From: Rhodococcus tukisamuensis NBRC 100609
GTDB taxonomy: Bacteria > Actinomycetota > Actinomycetes > Mycobacteriales > Mycobacteriaceae
Assembly: GCF_001894985.1 (NCBI RefSeq)
Contig: NZ_BCXG01000002.1
Location: 124,001-188,000 of the forward strand
Length of the DNA stretch: 64,000 nt
Direction: 5' to 3'
This document shows, piece by piece, positions 26,663 to 34,078 of the stretch. The notes beneath the pieces are model-generated. The model was not told the DNA's origin and ran no database searches. It saw nothing but the letters and a program-made list of their open reading frames with translations. Position numbers and translations under genes: made by a program. Every line of letters begins with the position of its first letter. Within the stretch, counting starts at the first letter, position 1.

Positions 26663-28159
26663 ATGAGAGGCCGCGTCTTGCGCAAGCTCCTTCTACTGAT
26701 CCCGTTGCTCGCACTGGCCCTGCAGGTCGCGCCGACCGCGACCGCGGCACCGACCGCCGAACCGGCGGCGACAACGGACGGATGGACGCTGCCGCGGCTC
26801 ACGGTCGACGATCGCGCGATCACGGACGTGACGGGCCGGACGGTGCTGCTGCGCGGCGCAAACATCAACCAGCTCAACGACTACGCGCAGAACGACCCCG
26901 CGATCCCGGCCACGGCGCCCCTCGACCGCACCGACTTCACCCGGATGGCAACGCTCGGCTTCAACGTCGTGCGGCTCACCGTCGCGTGGTCCGCCCTCGA
27001 GCCCACCCCGGGCGCCTTCGACCAGGCCTACGTGGCCCGGATCCGCGAGGCCGTCCAGGACGCGAAGGACCACGGCATCTACACCGTGCTGGACATGCAT
27101 CAGGACGCCTGGGGCAAGGCCGTCGGCACCCCCGCCGGCGAGACCTGCCCCGCGCCGATGCGCGCGGGTGTCGGCTGGGACGGCGCCCCCGCCTGGGCCA
27201 CCCTCACGAACGGCTGGACCACCTGCAACATCGCCGGCGTCCGGGAGACCGCACCGGCGGTCGCCGCCGCGTTCCAGAACTTCTACGACGACGTCCAGGG
27301 CATCCAGGGACACCTCGTCGACACCTGGGCGCGACTGGCCGCCGAGTTCAAGGACGAACCCGCGGTCGCCGGCTACGACCTGCTCAACGAGCCCAACCCG
27401 GGCCTGCGCGACCCGGTCACCGCCGCCGATCAGATCGGCCGCTTCTACCAGCGGACCGTCAACGCGATCCGCGGCGCCGAGCAGGGCGGCTTCCCGCATC
27501 TGGTGTTCTTCGAGCCGAGCGCGGTGTGGTCGGCCTTCGGCGTCGACGCCCTGCCGCCGCGCCACTACCTGGCCGACCCACTGGTGGTGTTCTCGCCGCA
27601 CCTCTACGCCGGGTCGATCACCGTCAGCAGCGACCTCCCGTCCCTCGAGGAGGGCTTCGACCTGGCGAAGCGCGCGGCCGCGGTCTACGACGCGCCGCTG
27701 TGGACCGGCGAATGGGCCTGGTTCGGCGAACCCGAGGACGACGCCGACCAGGTCGAGCGGTTCATGGACGCGATGGACGCCCACAGGATGGGCGGCGCCT
27801 GGTGGTCGTGGTCCCAGGCGTGCGGCGATCCGCACGCCGTCCGGGACGGCCACACCGACGAGCCGATGGGCAACCTCAACCGCATCGACTGCCCGTCCGG
27901 CGAACAGTTGGGCCTGGTCGAGGGCTTTGCGAAGCCGCTCTCCCGGGCCTACCCGCGCGCTGCCCCGGGAGCGCTGACCGAGATCACCGCGGCCGGCTTC
28001 ACGGGCATGGGATCCGGACGTCTGGAGGCGTGGTACCCCGGCGCCGACCGGCCGGCCCTGGACACCGCCAACGTCTCGGGCCCGGTCCTGACGCAGGTGG
28101 ACGGCGGCTGGCGTCTGACCGCGGTCACCGACGGCGCCTACTCGGTGACCGCCCGCTGA
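26663..28159 (+). CDS. secreted GH5 endoglycoceramidase-like glycosidase
   Basis: 498 residues. A signal peptide to about residue 29 (ALQVAPTATAA) marks secretion. The GH5 barrel shows acid/base Glu243 in LLNEPNPG and nucleophile Glu350 in LWTGEWAWFG, plus LRGANINQL and LDMHQDAW. A C-terminal beta domain (about 440-498) follows. The arrangement fits rhodococcal endoglycoceramidases (EGCase), which free the glycan from glycosphingolipids. The ATG at 26663 precedes the hydrophobic stretch. Confidence 0.85.
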   Translation: MRGRVLRKLLLLIPLLALALQVAPTATAAPTAEPAATTDGWTLPRLTVDDRAITDVTGRTVLLRGANINQLNDYAQNDPAIPATAPLDRTDFTRMATLGFNVVRLTVAWSALEPTPGAFDQAYVARIREAVQDAKDHGIYTVLDMHQDAWGKAVGTPAGETCPAPMRAGVGWDGAPAWATLTNGWTTCNIAGVRETAPAVAAAFQNFYDDVQGIQGHLVDTWARLAAEFKDEPAVAGYDLLNEPNPGLRDPVTAADQIGRFYQRTVNAIRGAEQGGFPHLVFFEPSAVWSAFGVDALPPRHYLADPLVVFSPHLYAGSITVSSDLPSLEEGFDLAKRAAAVYDAPLWTGEWAWFGEPEDDADQVERFMDAMDAHRMGGAWWSWSQACGDPHAVRDGHTDEPMGNLNRIDCPSGEQLGLVEGFAKPLSRAYPRAAPGALTEITAAGFTGMGSGRLEAWYPGADRPALDTANVSGPVLTQVDGGWRLTAVTDGAYSVTAR

Positions 28160-28205
28160 CCCGACCCATGGGAACATCTGTTCGCATGGGGGTAGGCTCA
28201 CCCTC

Positions 28206-28841
28206 GTGGACATCGCGGTGCAGGCGTCGCTGTTCGACGACCCGACCGGGGGCGCGCGGCTCGGGCCGCTCGACGGCTCGGTGCGCAGGCGCACGTTGAC
28301 GGCCGGCGCCTGGGTGGACGTGCGCCCCGGCTGGATGTCCGGGTCGGATCGGCTGTTCGCCGACCTGGCGGAGCGCACGGTGGCGTGGCGGGCCGAGAGC
28401 CGGCGGATGTACGACCGCGTCGTGGCGGTCCCCCGCCTGGTCGCCTTCTACGACGTCGGCGCCGCGCTGCCGGACCCGCTGCTCGCCGACGCAATGGCGG
28501 CGCTGAGCGGGTACTACCTGCCGGAGCTGGGCGAACCGTTCGTCTCCGCCGGGCTCTGCTACTACCGGGACGGCACCGACAGCGTCGCCTGGCACGGCGA
28601 CACCATCGGCCGCAGCGCCACCGAGGACACCATGGTGGCGATCCTCTCGCTCGGCGCCGCCCGGACCCTCGCGCTGCGGCCGCGCGGTGGCGGCGACTCC
28701 GTGCGGTTCTCGCTCGGCCACGGCGACCTGCTGGTGATGGGCGGGTCCTGCCAGCGCTCCTGGGAGCACGCCGTCCCCAAGAGCTCCCGCCCCACCGGCC
28801 CCCGGGTCAGCGTGCAGTTCCGGACCCGCGGCGTGCGGTGA
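28206..28841 (+). CDS. alkB: AlkB-type 2-oxoglutarate/Fe(II) dioxygenase
   Basis: 211 residues from a GTG start. Iron ligands are His130 and Asp132 (WHGDTIG) and His188 (WEHAVPKS); Arg200 and Arg206 (RVSVQFRTR) bind 2-oxoglutarate. It should repair N-alkylated bases in DNA or RNA by oxidative demethylation. Its last 35 bp overlap the 3' end of the DAHP synthase gene on the other strand. Confidence 0.88.
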   Translation: MDIAVQASLFDDPTGGARLGPLDGSVRRRTLTAGAWVDVRPGWMSGSDRLFADLAERTVAWRAESRRMYDRVVAVPRLVAFYDVGAALPDPLLADAMAALSGYYLPELGEPFVSAGLCYYRDGTDSVAWHGDTIGRSATEDTMVAILSLGAARTLALRPRGGGDSVRFSLGHGDLLVMGGSCQRSWEHAVPKSSRPTGPRVSVQFRTRGVR

Positions 28842-29907
28842 GCACCGCGCCGGCGAGCCGGTCGAGCTGCTCGGCGGTGGTGTCCCAGTCCAGGCACGCG
28901 TCGGTGATGGACTGCCCGTAGGTGAGCTCGTCCGCCTTGCCGAGGGTCAGGTCCTGACGGCCGGCCTCGATGAAGCTCTCCAGCATGATGCCGACGACGC
29001 CCTTCTCACCGCCCGCGATCCGGGCCGCGATGTCGGTCGCCACGTCGACCTGACGCTCGTGGTTCTTCTGGCTGTTGCCGTGGCTGGCGTCGATGACGAC
29101 CCGCTCCGGCAGACCCGACTTCGCAAGGCGTGCAAGGGCGTCCGCGACCGACTCCCGGTCGTAGTTCGGACCGGCGGCGCTGCCGCGCAGGATGACGTGG
29201 CAGTCCGGGTTGCCCGCGGTCCGGATCAGCGCGGACCGGCCGCTGAGGTCGGTTCCGGGGAAGACGTGGCTGGCGCCGGCGGCGCGGGTGCCGTCGACCG
29301 CGACCTGCACGTCGCCCTCGGTGGAGTTCTTGATGCCGACCGGCATGGACAGCGCGCTGCACAGCTGGCGGTGCACCTGGCTGGCCGCCGTGCGGGCGCC
29401 GATCGAGCCGTAGCTCACCAGGTCCGCGATGTACTGCGGGGTGATCGGGTCCAGGAACTCGCAGCCCACCGGCAGGCCCAGCGCGGAGATGTCGAGCAGC
29501 AGTTTGCGTCCCACCCGCAGGCCGGTGTTGACGTCGAAGCTGCCGTCCAGGTGCGGGTCGTTGACCAGACCCTTCCAGCCCAGCGTGGTGCGCGGCTTCT
29601 CGAAGTAGACGCGCATGACCACGTGCAGCGCGTCGCGGTGCTGCTCCGCCTTCTGCGCCAGCCGGCGGGCGTAGTCCAGCGCGGCCTCGGTGTCGTGCAC
29701 CGAGCACGGGCCGACGACGACGAGCAGGCGGTCGTCGCTGCCGTCGAGGATGCCGACAGTCGCGGCGCGGCCGTCGCGCACGGTCTCCGACACCGCGGCG
29801 TCGACCGGGTGCTCGGCACGCACCTCTGACGGCGGCGCCAGGGGGCTGATGGAGATCGTCCGCTGGTCGTCGAGATCGCGGACGTCGGATTCGATGGTGA
29901 TCGTCAT
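28807..29907 (-). CDS. aroG: class I DAHP synthase (first step of aromatic biosynthesis)
   Basis: 366 residues matching AroF/G/H: RRLAQ-like early segment, VVGPCSVHD, VYFEKPRTTLGWKG, GARTAASQVHR, GVKNSTEGD-like VGIKNSTEGDVQVA, VIDASHGNSQKNHE and EGEKGVVGIMLES-like GGEKGVVGIMLESF. It joins phosphoenolpyruvate and erythrose 4-phosphate. The first 25 residues are extra and variable. A leader peptide rich in aromatic codons and stem-loops lie upstream, so expression is probably controlled by attenuation. Confidence 0.92.
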   Translation of the reverse strand: MTITIESDVRDLDDQRTISISPLAPPSEVRAEHPVDAAVSETVRDGRAATVGILDGSDDRLLVVVGPCSVHDTEAALDYARRLAQKAEQHRDALHVVMRVYFEKPRTTLGWKGLVNDPHLDGSFDVNTGLRVGRKLLLDISALGLPVGCEFLDPITPQYIADLVSYGSIGARTAASQVHRQLCSALSMPVGIKNSTEGDVQVAVDGTRAAGASHVFPGTDLSGRSALIRTAGNPDCHVILRGSAAGPNYDRESVADALARLAKSGLPERVVIDASHGNSQKNHERQVDVATDIAARIAGGEKGVVGIMLESFIEAGRQDLTLGKADELTYGQSITDACLDWDTTAEQLDRLAGAVLTARRGSGTAR

Positions 29908-29960
29908 GTGAGTGTCCTGTTCGGTGAGGACCGACCCACTGAGGATGCGTGCACACTCGC

Positions 29961-30020
29961 GAGCCGGTGAGGTCCGGCTCGGGGTGGAAGAAGTCAGCGC
30001 AGGTCTACGCTGACCGGCCC
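29961..30020 (-). promoter_or_regulatory. attenuator-like stem-loops between leader peptide and aroG
   Basis: On the minus transcript three helices are possible. GTCAGCG with CGCTGAC (29993-30014) spans the leader stop codon. GAGCCGG with CCGGCTC (29961-29980) is downstream. GGGCCGGT (30013-30020) can pair instead with ACCGGCTC (29961-29968), which would break the other two. Such mutually exclusive pairing is the mark of translation-coupled attenuation. No U-run follows, so it may act through Rho or on translation. Confidence 0.55.
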
Positions 30021-30062
30021 ACCCGGGGCCGGCCTGCTAAACCAGAAATATGCGCGCTGCAT
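29994..30062 (-). CDS. aromatic-rich leader peptide of aroG (22 aa)
   Basis: ATG at 30062, stop at 29994, 86 bp before aroG on the same strand. It reads MQRAYFWFSRPAPGG and so on, with the run Tyr-Phe-Trp-Phe at residues 5-8: all three aromatic end-products in four consecutive codons. A TACAGT -10 type hexamer ends 7 bases before the ATG, so the transcript may be leaderless. The layout fits ribosome-mediated attenuation of DAHP synthase by aromatic amino acid supply. It is far too short for homology-based calling. Confidence 0.75.
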   Translation of the reverse strand: MQRAYFWFSRPAPGGPVSVDLR

Positions 30063-30315
30063 GGCCGCCACTGTAGCAGCGCCCCCGGACCGCACTGTGA
30101 ACGGTCACCGTAGTTGGCCATTCGTAGCGAGTCGCCCGGTCCCATTCCGCCGATAGTCCGCTTCCTAGATAACCTGTATCATCTGGCAAAATCCTAGCGG
30201 TCCCCGACCGCCCAGAGGCGGCCCGTGGGATTCGGGAGAAACTGCGCGATCAGCGCACCGAGCGCAGCGTCCGGAGCGACCTGATCCGGGTCGGTTCGAA
30301 GCCCTTCTTGTTCCC
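30063..30315 (-). other. promoter region of the aro leader; nothing else seen
   Basis: About 250 bp. The first part upstream of the leader ATG carries the likely promoter. The rest, up to the PAP2 remnant, is AT-richer around 30160-30195 (cctagataacctgtatcatc) and has no open frame I can support. Confidence 0.4.
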
Positions 30316-30618
30316 ATGCCGGAGTCCGCGTCCTTCCCATCCGGTCACGCCGCCTCGGCTTTTGCGTTCGCCTATACGGTGGGCCGACACTACCCGGCGT
30401 TGGCAGTGCCGATCCGGTTGCTCGCCAGTGGGGTGGCCTATTCGAGAGTGCACACCGTTGTGCACTACCCCGGTGACGTGGTGCTCGGCTCCGTCCTCGG
30501 AGCCGGAACGTCGGCCATGGTGGCGGGCGCACGCGACCGTAGGAATCGGCCGCCAGGGCGGGAGGAAGGCGTCGTATCCGGCCGACTACTCGGGCTCCTC
30601 CTGGCGGACGACCGGTGA
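30316..30618 (+). pseudogene. N-terminally truncated PAP2 phosphatase
   Basis: 100 codons starting directly at the second PAP2 motif: FPSGHAASAFAFAYTVGRHYP, then the third motif SRVHTVVHYPGDVVLGS. The first motif (KxxxxxxRP) and the membrane part before it are missing. A KPFL stretch just upstream is in a different frame, which suggests a frameshift plus deletion. The convergent neighbour is a diacylglycerol-kinase-type lipid kinase, and these two domains are often fused in one actinobacterial protein, so this may be a broken and rearranged fusion. Likely non-functional. Confidence 0.7.
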
Positions 30619-31581
30619 AGCGCTCCTCGGTGACCTTGGAGGTCGGAGGCGGGCGGAGGGCGAGGCGCCAGGATGTCGGGACGAGATGCGCACGCGAAGG
30701 ACTACCGGGCGAATGGCGAACCTGAGCGGTGGACTCAGCACCACTGATTCACCGTCGATACCCGCGTGCACGGGCGCGGGGGCGAAGACCTCAAAGTCCG
30801 TTGCGCTCCAGGCGCGCCCTGGAGGATGCCGCCCACTGTCCGGTGCGTCGAGAATGACGATGCCCAGAAGGCCGTCACCAAGCGAGCGGCGACTGCCGAG
30901 GGCAAGAGGGTCCAACGCGTAGGGGTTGTTCGATACCAGCACAACGGCGAGTTGAGCGTGCTGGCGCCCTACGTCGTCGACGAGGCGCAGCGCCGGAGTC
31001 CTTGCACCGGGGCCGACGACCCGATCGGCAGTCTCCACGAGGATGCGCACCTTGGCGTCGCGATAGGCCGGATGGCGGACCGCCTCACCGTAGATCCCGA
31101 GAGAGACGTTGTTCACAAATGCGCGGCCGTTCACTTCTGCCAGGTCGATCCGCCGCTCTACCCCATCGGTGAACGCGTCGAGCGCGCCCGCCACGTCCTG
31201 CCGGTCCACTCCGAGGTCGAGCGCGAAGTGGTTTCGTGTCCCGGCCGGGACGCAGATGAACGGCACCCCCTGCGCGGCTGCGGCGGCTGCCACGACCGCC
31301 AGGGACCCGTCGCCACCAGCCATCCCCAGCGCATCCGCGCCCTGCTTCACCGCCTCGTCGACGCACTCCATGAGGCTCTGGCCCGGATCGAGGACGACCA
31401 CCTCGATCCCGCGATCCCGTGCCCGTTCAGCAACCCTTGCCCTGCCCGCCGCACCATCTCCCGATCTTGGGTTGACAAACAACACCGGCCGTAGCGGCGG
31501 GTCGGCTGCACACCAGCCACAGCGGGTCAATCTCTGCTGGGACGGACCACTACCCGGCCGGGGAACCGGGGGCATGATCAT
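30586..31581 (-). CDS. diacylglycerol kinase-type lipid kinase
   Basis: 331 residues from the ATG at 31581 (MIMPPVP); an ATG 36 codons earlier (31689) is possible but the added part looks random. The DAGK catalytic domain is clear: PVLFVNPRSGDGAAG, GGDGSLAVVAAAAAA and PAGTRNHFALDLG, with NNVSLGIYG later. It should phosphorylate a lipid such as diacylglycerol, sphingosine or undecaprenol-like substrates. The last 40 residues are Arg/Pro/Ser-rich and overlap the PAP2 remnant, so the true end may have been replaced. Confidence 0.8.
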   Translation of the reverse strand: MIMPPVPRPGSGPSQQRLTRCGWCAADPPLRPVLFVNPRSGDGAAGRARVAERARDRGIEVVVLDPGQSLMECVDEAVKQGADALGMAGGDGSLAVVAAAAAAQGVPFICVPAGTRNHFALDLGVDRQDVAGALDAFTDGVERRIDLAEVNGRAFVNNVSLGIYGEAVRHPAYRDAKVRILVETADRVVGPGARTPALRLVDDVGRQHAQLAVVLVSNNPYALDPLALGSRRSLGDGLLGIVILDAPDSGRHPPGRAWSATDFEVFAPAPVHAGIDGESVVLSPPLRFAIRPVVLRVRISSRHPGASPSARLRPPRSPRSASPVVRQEEPE

Positions 31582-31997
31582 GATGCCGTTCCCCGAGAGC
31601 CACCAGCTACCGATGCCAGCCCCATGTCGCCCTCGTGGAGCCCGCCGCCGGTCGGATCCCGCGAAGGACCGTTGACCGCTCGTCGGCATCGGACTGGCAC
31701 GTCGAGCCCCCTAGGCGGTTTGCTGACCGTGACCTACCTATCTACCTACCTACCTTACGTCTCGATTCCACGGTGATCGATGCCGCCGAAAACCGAGGCT
31801 CGTGCAACAGCCCGACTGCAGGGTCACGGTCGGGGCCGACCTCTGCCAGCAGTCCGGCGGTGCGAAGGCCGCGTACGCGTCCCATTGGATGTGTCTCGAA
31901 ACCAGTTCACGTCGAAGAGTTTTGGGACACCCGAGCTCGTGAGCGCATTACTGGGCTCCAATGGGGGTTCGTACGCTGACGAGGGCGTCGTTCCCAC
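31582..31997. other. non-coding stretch with a (CTAC)n microsatellite
   Basis: About 415 bp upstream of the lipid kinase gene. The only feature seen is a short tetranucleotide run at 31732-31757 (cctacctatctacctaccta). Open frames here have no codon bias and I support none of them. Confidence 0.5.
31732..31757. repeat. imperfect CTAC/CTAT tetranucleotide run
   Basis: About six imperfect units of cta(c/t)c. Short simple repeats are rare in such GC-rich genomes, and this one lies in the decayed accessory region. Confidence 0.7.
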
Positions 31998-32174
31998 ATG
32001 GAGCCGTTCAGGGCGACTGAGCGCATGAAGGGCCAGCTGGACCAGATCGATGCACCAGCAAAGTTGCATGGCCAATCTTCTCCGGCACTCGGGCGACATG
32101 ATTTGGCCAACGAACGGTTGCGAACAATTGCCAACTTCGATGACGACGATCGCGCGCTGCCGTCGTCACGCTAG
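31998..32174 (+). CDS. 58-aa open frame ending in repeat copy A (possibly a decayed gene)
   Basis: MEPFRATERMKGQLDQIDAP starts a 58-residue frame that ends LANERLRTIANFDDDDRALPSSR. The same C-terminal sequence, LTNEQQRTIANLDDEDRA, occurs in repeat copy B at about 33280-33350, so it is a conserved peptide end rather than noise. The stop codon TAG is the first base triplet of the 43-bp repeat element. It may be a tiny gene or the tail of a lost larger one. Confidence 0.4.
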   Translation: MEPFRATERMKGQLDQIDAPAKLHGQSSPALGRHDLANERLRTIANFDDDDRALPSSR

Positions 32175-32230
32175 TTGTCACACCGCAGGTCAGAGCGCCG
32201 GGAAATGCCAACTACGGTGACGATTCACAG
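32093..32230 (+). repeat. repeat copy A (138 bp; includes 43-bp inverted-repeat element 32172-32214)
   Basis: About 85% identical by eye to copy B at 33266-33406. Its core is the 43-bp element with arms TAGTTGTCA and TGCCAACTA. The left arm begins with the stop codon of one frame and the right arm holds an ATG of the next (MPTTVTIH). Beyond 32235 copies A and B diverge completely. Confidence 0.75.
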
Positions 32231-32311
32231 CTGCCATGCCGGTGTCCCACAGCAGCTGGATCCGCTGGCCGGATCTGATGCGAGACGCCGGGTCCGACTC
32301 GCTCGGACCTG

Positions 32312-32884
32312 CTACCTGGCGTTCTCCACCACCATGGACACTATCGGGGTACCCGCAGGATCGAACAAGTTCAGACCGCATGAGTCGCACTCGCCGTCAA
32401 CAGGCTTCGCTTCCGTCTTGGGTAGCTGCCACACGTTCATGCCACCACACGGACAGACAATGGTGTAAAGCACCTCAGGAGAAGGCCGATCCAGACCCCA
32501 CGCCCGACTCGACGCCCTCGTGCGACGCATGACGCCAACACGGTACGTGTCGTCTCCAGAACGCAGTTCGCCAAGCGCCAATCCCATACCCGCCAGGGCA
32601 TCATCCACTGCGCGCAGGATCGCTGGCACGTGCTCACCGCGCTCCAAGTCAGCCCCGGCTGCTTCCCTGGCTGCGGACTCGACCGCAGCGACAACCGCGC
32701 GGTCCGCCTTCCCAAAGGCCGCCACCCGACCCGCCACGAACTGCGCTACCTGTCCGGGCTGGTCCTCACCAGACCAGTCGACCGGCAAGAGAACCCCCTC
32801 CCGGATCAAGGAATCCACCAAATCGTCCACGTCGAACACGAACCCCCGCTCAGCCGCCGCAAGGAAAAACGCCATATCGTTCAT
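32312..32884 (-). CDS. hypothetical protein with zinc-ribbon C-terminus
   Basis: 190 residues, MNDMAFFLAAAERGFVFDVD at the start. Helical first two thirds (VAQFVAGRVAAFGKADRAVV), then a four-cysteine knuckle near the end: CPCGGMNVWQ and CDSCGLNLF about 28 residues later. I recognise no family. Codon-position GC bias is good, so it is a real gene inside an otherwise broken region. It shares the CxCGG type of knuckle with the protein at 35313. Confidence 0.65.
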   Translation of the reverse strand: MNDMAFFLAAAERGFVFDVDDLVDSLIREGVLLPVDWSGEDQPGQVAQFVAGRVAAFGKADRAVVAAVESAAREAAGADLERGEHVPAILRAVDDALAGMGLALGELRSGDDTYRVGVMRRTRASSRAWGLDRPSPEVLYTIVCPCGGMNVWQLPKTEAKPVDGECDSCGLNLFDPAGTPIVSMVVENAR

Positions 32885-32949
32885 GACGCCAGCATACGAA
32901 CGATCCTCCGACGACTACGCACCAAAACGTGGTTCACCCGAATGCCGTA

Positions 32950-33110
32950 ATCGCTGGTCATTCGGTGAGGTTGCCCGGGTCGAGGTGGCCGGTAGATGGT
33001 CTTGCGGGAGACGTTGGATGTCACCAGGAAGCTTCGAACATGACCTCATCCGTGAACGCACCTCCGCCGGCCTGGCCGCCGCGCGCGCCCGCGGCCGGCC
33101 GCGAACACCG
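32950..33110. pseudogene. serine-recombinase (resolvase) scraps in both orientations
   Basis: On plus, at about 33034-33102, FEHDLIRERTSAGLAAARARG matches the alpha-E helix end of Tn3/Hin-type resolvases almost perfectly. It is preceded and followed by unrelated sequence. On minus, at about 32965-33015, VSRKTIYR followed by HLDPGNLTE in a shifted frame matches the C-terminal helix-turn-helix of the same kind of protein. The two scraps face each other, so the gene has been broken and inverted. The catalytic Ser domain is not present. Confidence 0.6.
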
Positions 33111-33265
33111 CCATCCATCGCCGCGAGTCACACATCACTGGGCTCCCCGGAGGGTTCGGTATGCCGACAGTCGATCCCGCACGGAGCCGTTACGACCAGG
33201 AGCCCCACGGATGCCCTCTGGAACGGGCTCTCACAACGGGGAGGCCGCGACGAGAACCGCCAAAG

Positions 33266-33406
33266 GCGACAACATGGTTTGACCAACGAACAGCAGCGAA
33301 CAATTGCCAACTTGGATGACGAAGATCGCGCCGTGTCGTCGTCAACCTAGTTGTCACACCGCAGGTCAGAGTGCCGGGATATGACAACTACGATGACGAT
33401 TCACAC
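33266..33406 (+). repeat. repeat copy B (141 bp; includes 43-bp inverted-repeat element 33348-33390)
   Basis: Second copy of the sequence at 32093-32230. The 43-bp core has perfect 9-bp arms TAGTTGTCA (33348-33356) and TGACAACTA (33382-33390). The left arm carries the stop codon of a frame ending EDRAVSSST; the right arm begins with the ATG of the pentapeptide-repeat frame. Weaker similarity extends left to about 33177. Confidence 0.75.
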
Positions 33407-33821
33407 CGGCGGACGGGCCGCACTCCGTCCAGCGCTCCCACCACACCTGGACCGAGCCCGATTTCCCACGGGCGGTAGCGGGCCGAAAGTCCCTACGGCT
33501 GACGCCCAACCCGCAACAATCACAGAGACCGGGCCCCAGGAACTGGAAGTCCGCGCTGCGATCATCACTGTCATCCGGAGCCGCACAAGGAAGACAGCGA
33601 GCCTTGAAAGGCGCTGGCCAGATGGTGCGCTCGTTCTCTATACGGCGGACCTGCGTGACGTGTGCCTGGTCGGCGCGGACCTGCGCGGCGCGGACCTGTC
33701 CGGCGCGAACCTGGTCGAGGTTTCTGGGGGTCGCTTGCGCGCGGCGCCCGCGGTTGTCCGGCTTGATCGACAACCAGGGTGGCCGATGGGGTGCCGGTGT
33801 GGTCCACGCGCACATTGGTGA
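33381..33821 (+). CDS. truncated pentapeptide-repeat protein
   Basis: 146 codons. It starts inside the repeat element (MTTTMTIHTGG). Residues about 96-113 are pentapeptide repeats (ADLRDVCLVGADLRGADLSG), after which the sequence changes abruptly to Arg-rich shadow of an Hsp70-like scrap on the other strand. Pentapeptide-repeat proteins form a right-handed beta-helix of many coils; only about five repeats remain, so this is probably a broken gene rather than a working one. Confidence 0.45.
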   Translation: MTTTMTIHTGGRAALRPALPPHLDRARFPTGGSGPKVPTADAQPATITETGPQELEVRAAIITVIRSRTRKTASLERRWPDGALVLYTADLRDVCLVGADLRGADLSGANLVEVSGGRLRAAPAVVRLDRQPGWPMGCRCGPRAHW

Positions 33822-33897
33822 CTTGGCCGTCGCGGCTGCGGACGGCCGCGGTGACTGTGTGGGTGCCGATGTCGAGCGCAAGGACGGTGCAGGGCAT
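33740..33897 (-). pseudogene. Hsp70/actin-like ATPase N-terminal scrap
   Basis: From the ATG at 33897, MPCTVLALDIGTHTVTAAVR and then GTPSATLVVDQAG resemble the phosphate-1 loop and first strands of Hsp70-type proteins (DIGTxx followed by GxPSxxxV). After about 50 residues it runs into the antisense of the pentapeptide repeats. The gene has been cut by rearrangement. An Hsp20 gene lies 180 bp away, so this may once have been a heat-shock locus. Confidence 0.5.
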
Positions 33898-33973
33898 GGG
33901 GGGCGATCGTGGCCCGAGTGTCTCTACCGGACGCCTGCACGGTGCGATGCCATGCACGCCCGGTTGCGCTGCA

Positions 33974-34000
33974 CTGGCACTAGTGCCTGCGAAGTGCTAA
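33974..34000 (+). promoter_or_regulatory. CIRCE-like operator before hsp20
   Basis: CTGGCACTA, 9 bases, AAGTGCTAA. The CIRCE consensus bound by HrcA is TTAGCACTC, 9 bases, GAGTGCTAA. The right half matches 8 of 9, the left 6 of 9, and the spacing is exact. It lies 79 bp before the Hsp20 start, a normal place for control. HrcA control of this Hsp20 is therefore likely. Confidence 0.6.
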
Positions 34001-34078
34001 ACCGAGAGGAGCACAGCCGAGCCGATATCCCACCACGGTGGCGGGGTGCGGCCCACCAACCTGTAGGAGGTGGTTGCT

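Noticed and set aside
31732-31757. Phase-variable promoter based on the CTAC run
   Set aside because: The run is short, imperfect and about 150 bp from the nearest start codon; there is no evidence of promoter hexamers around it.
32206-32468. Plus-strand frame MPTTVTIH... behind repeat copy A
   Set aside because: It diverges from copy B after eight codons and then runs antisense to the 190-aa zinc-ribbon gene, so it is probably not translated into anything useful.
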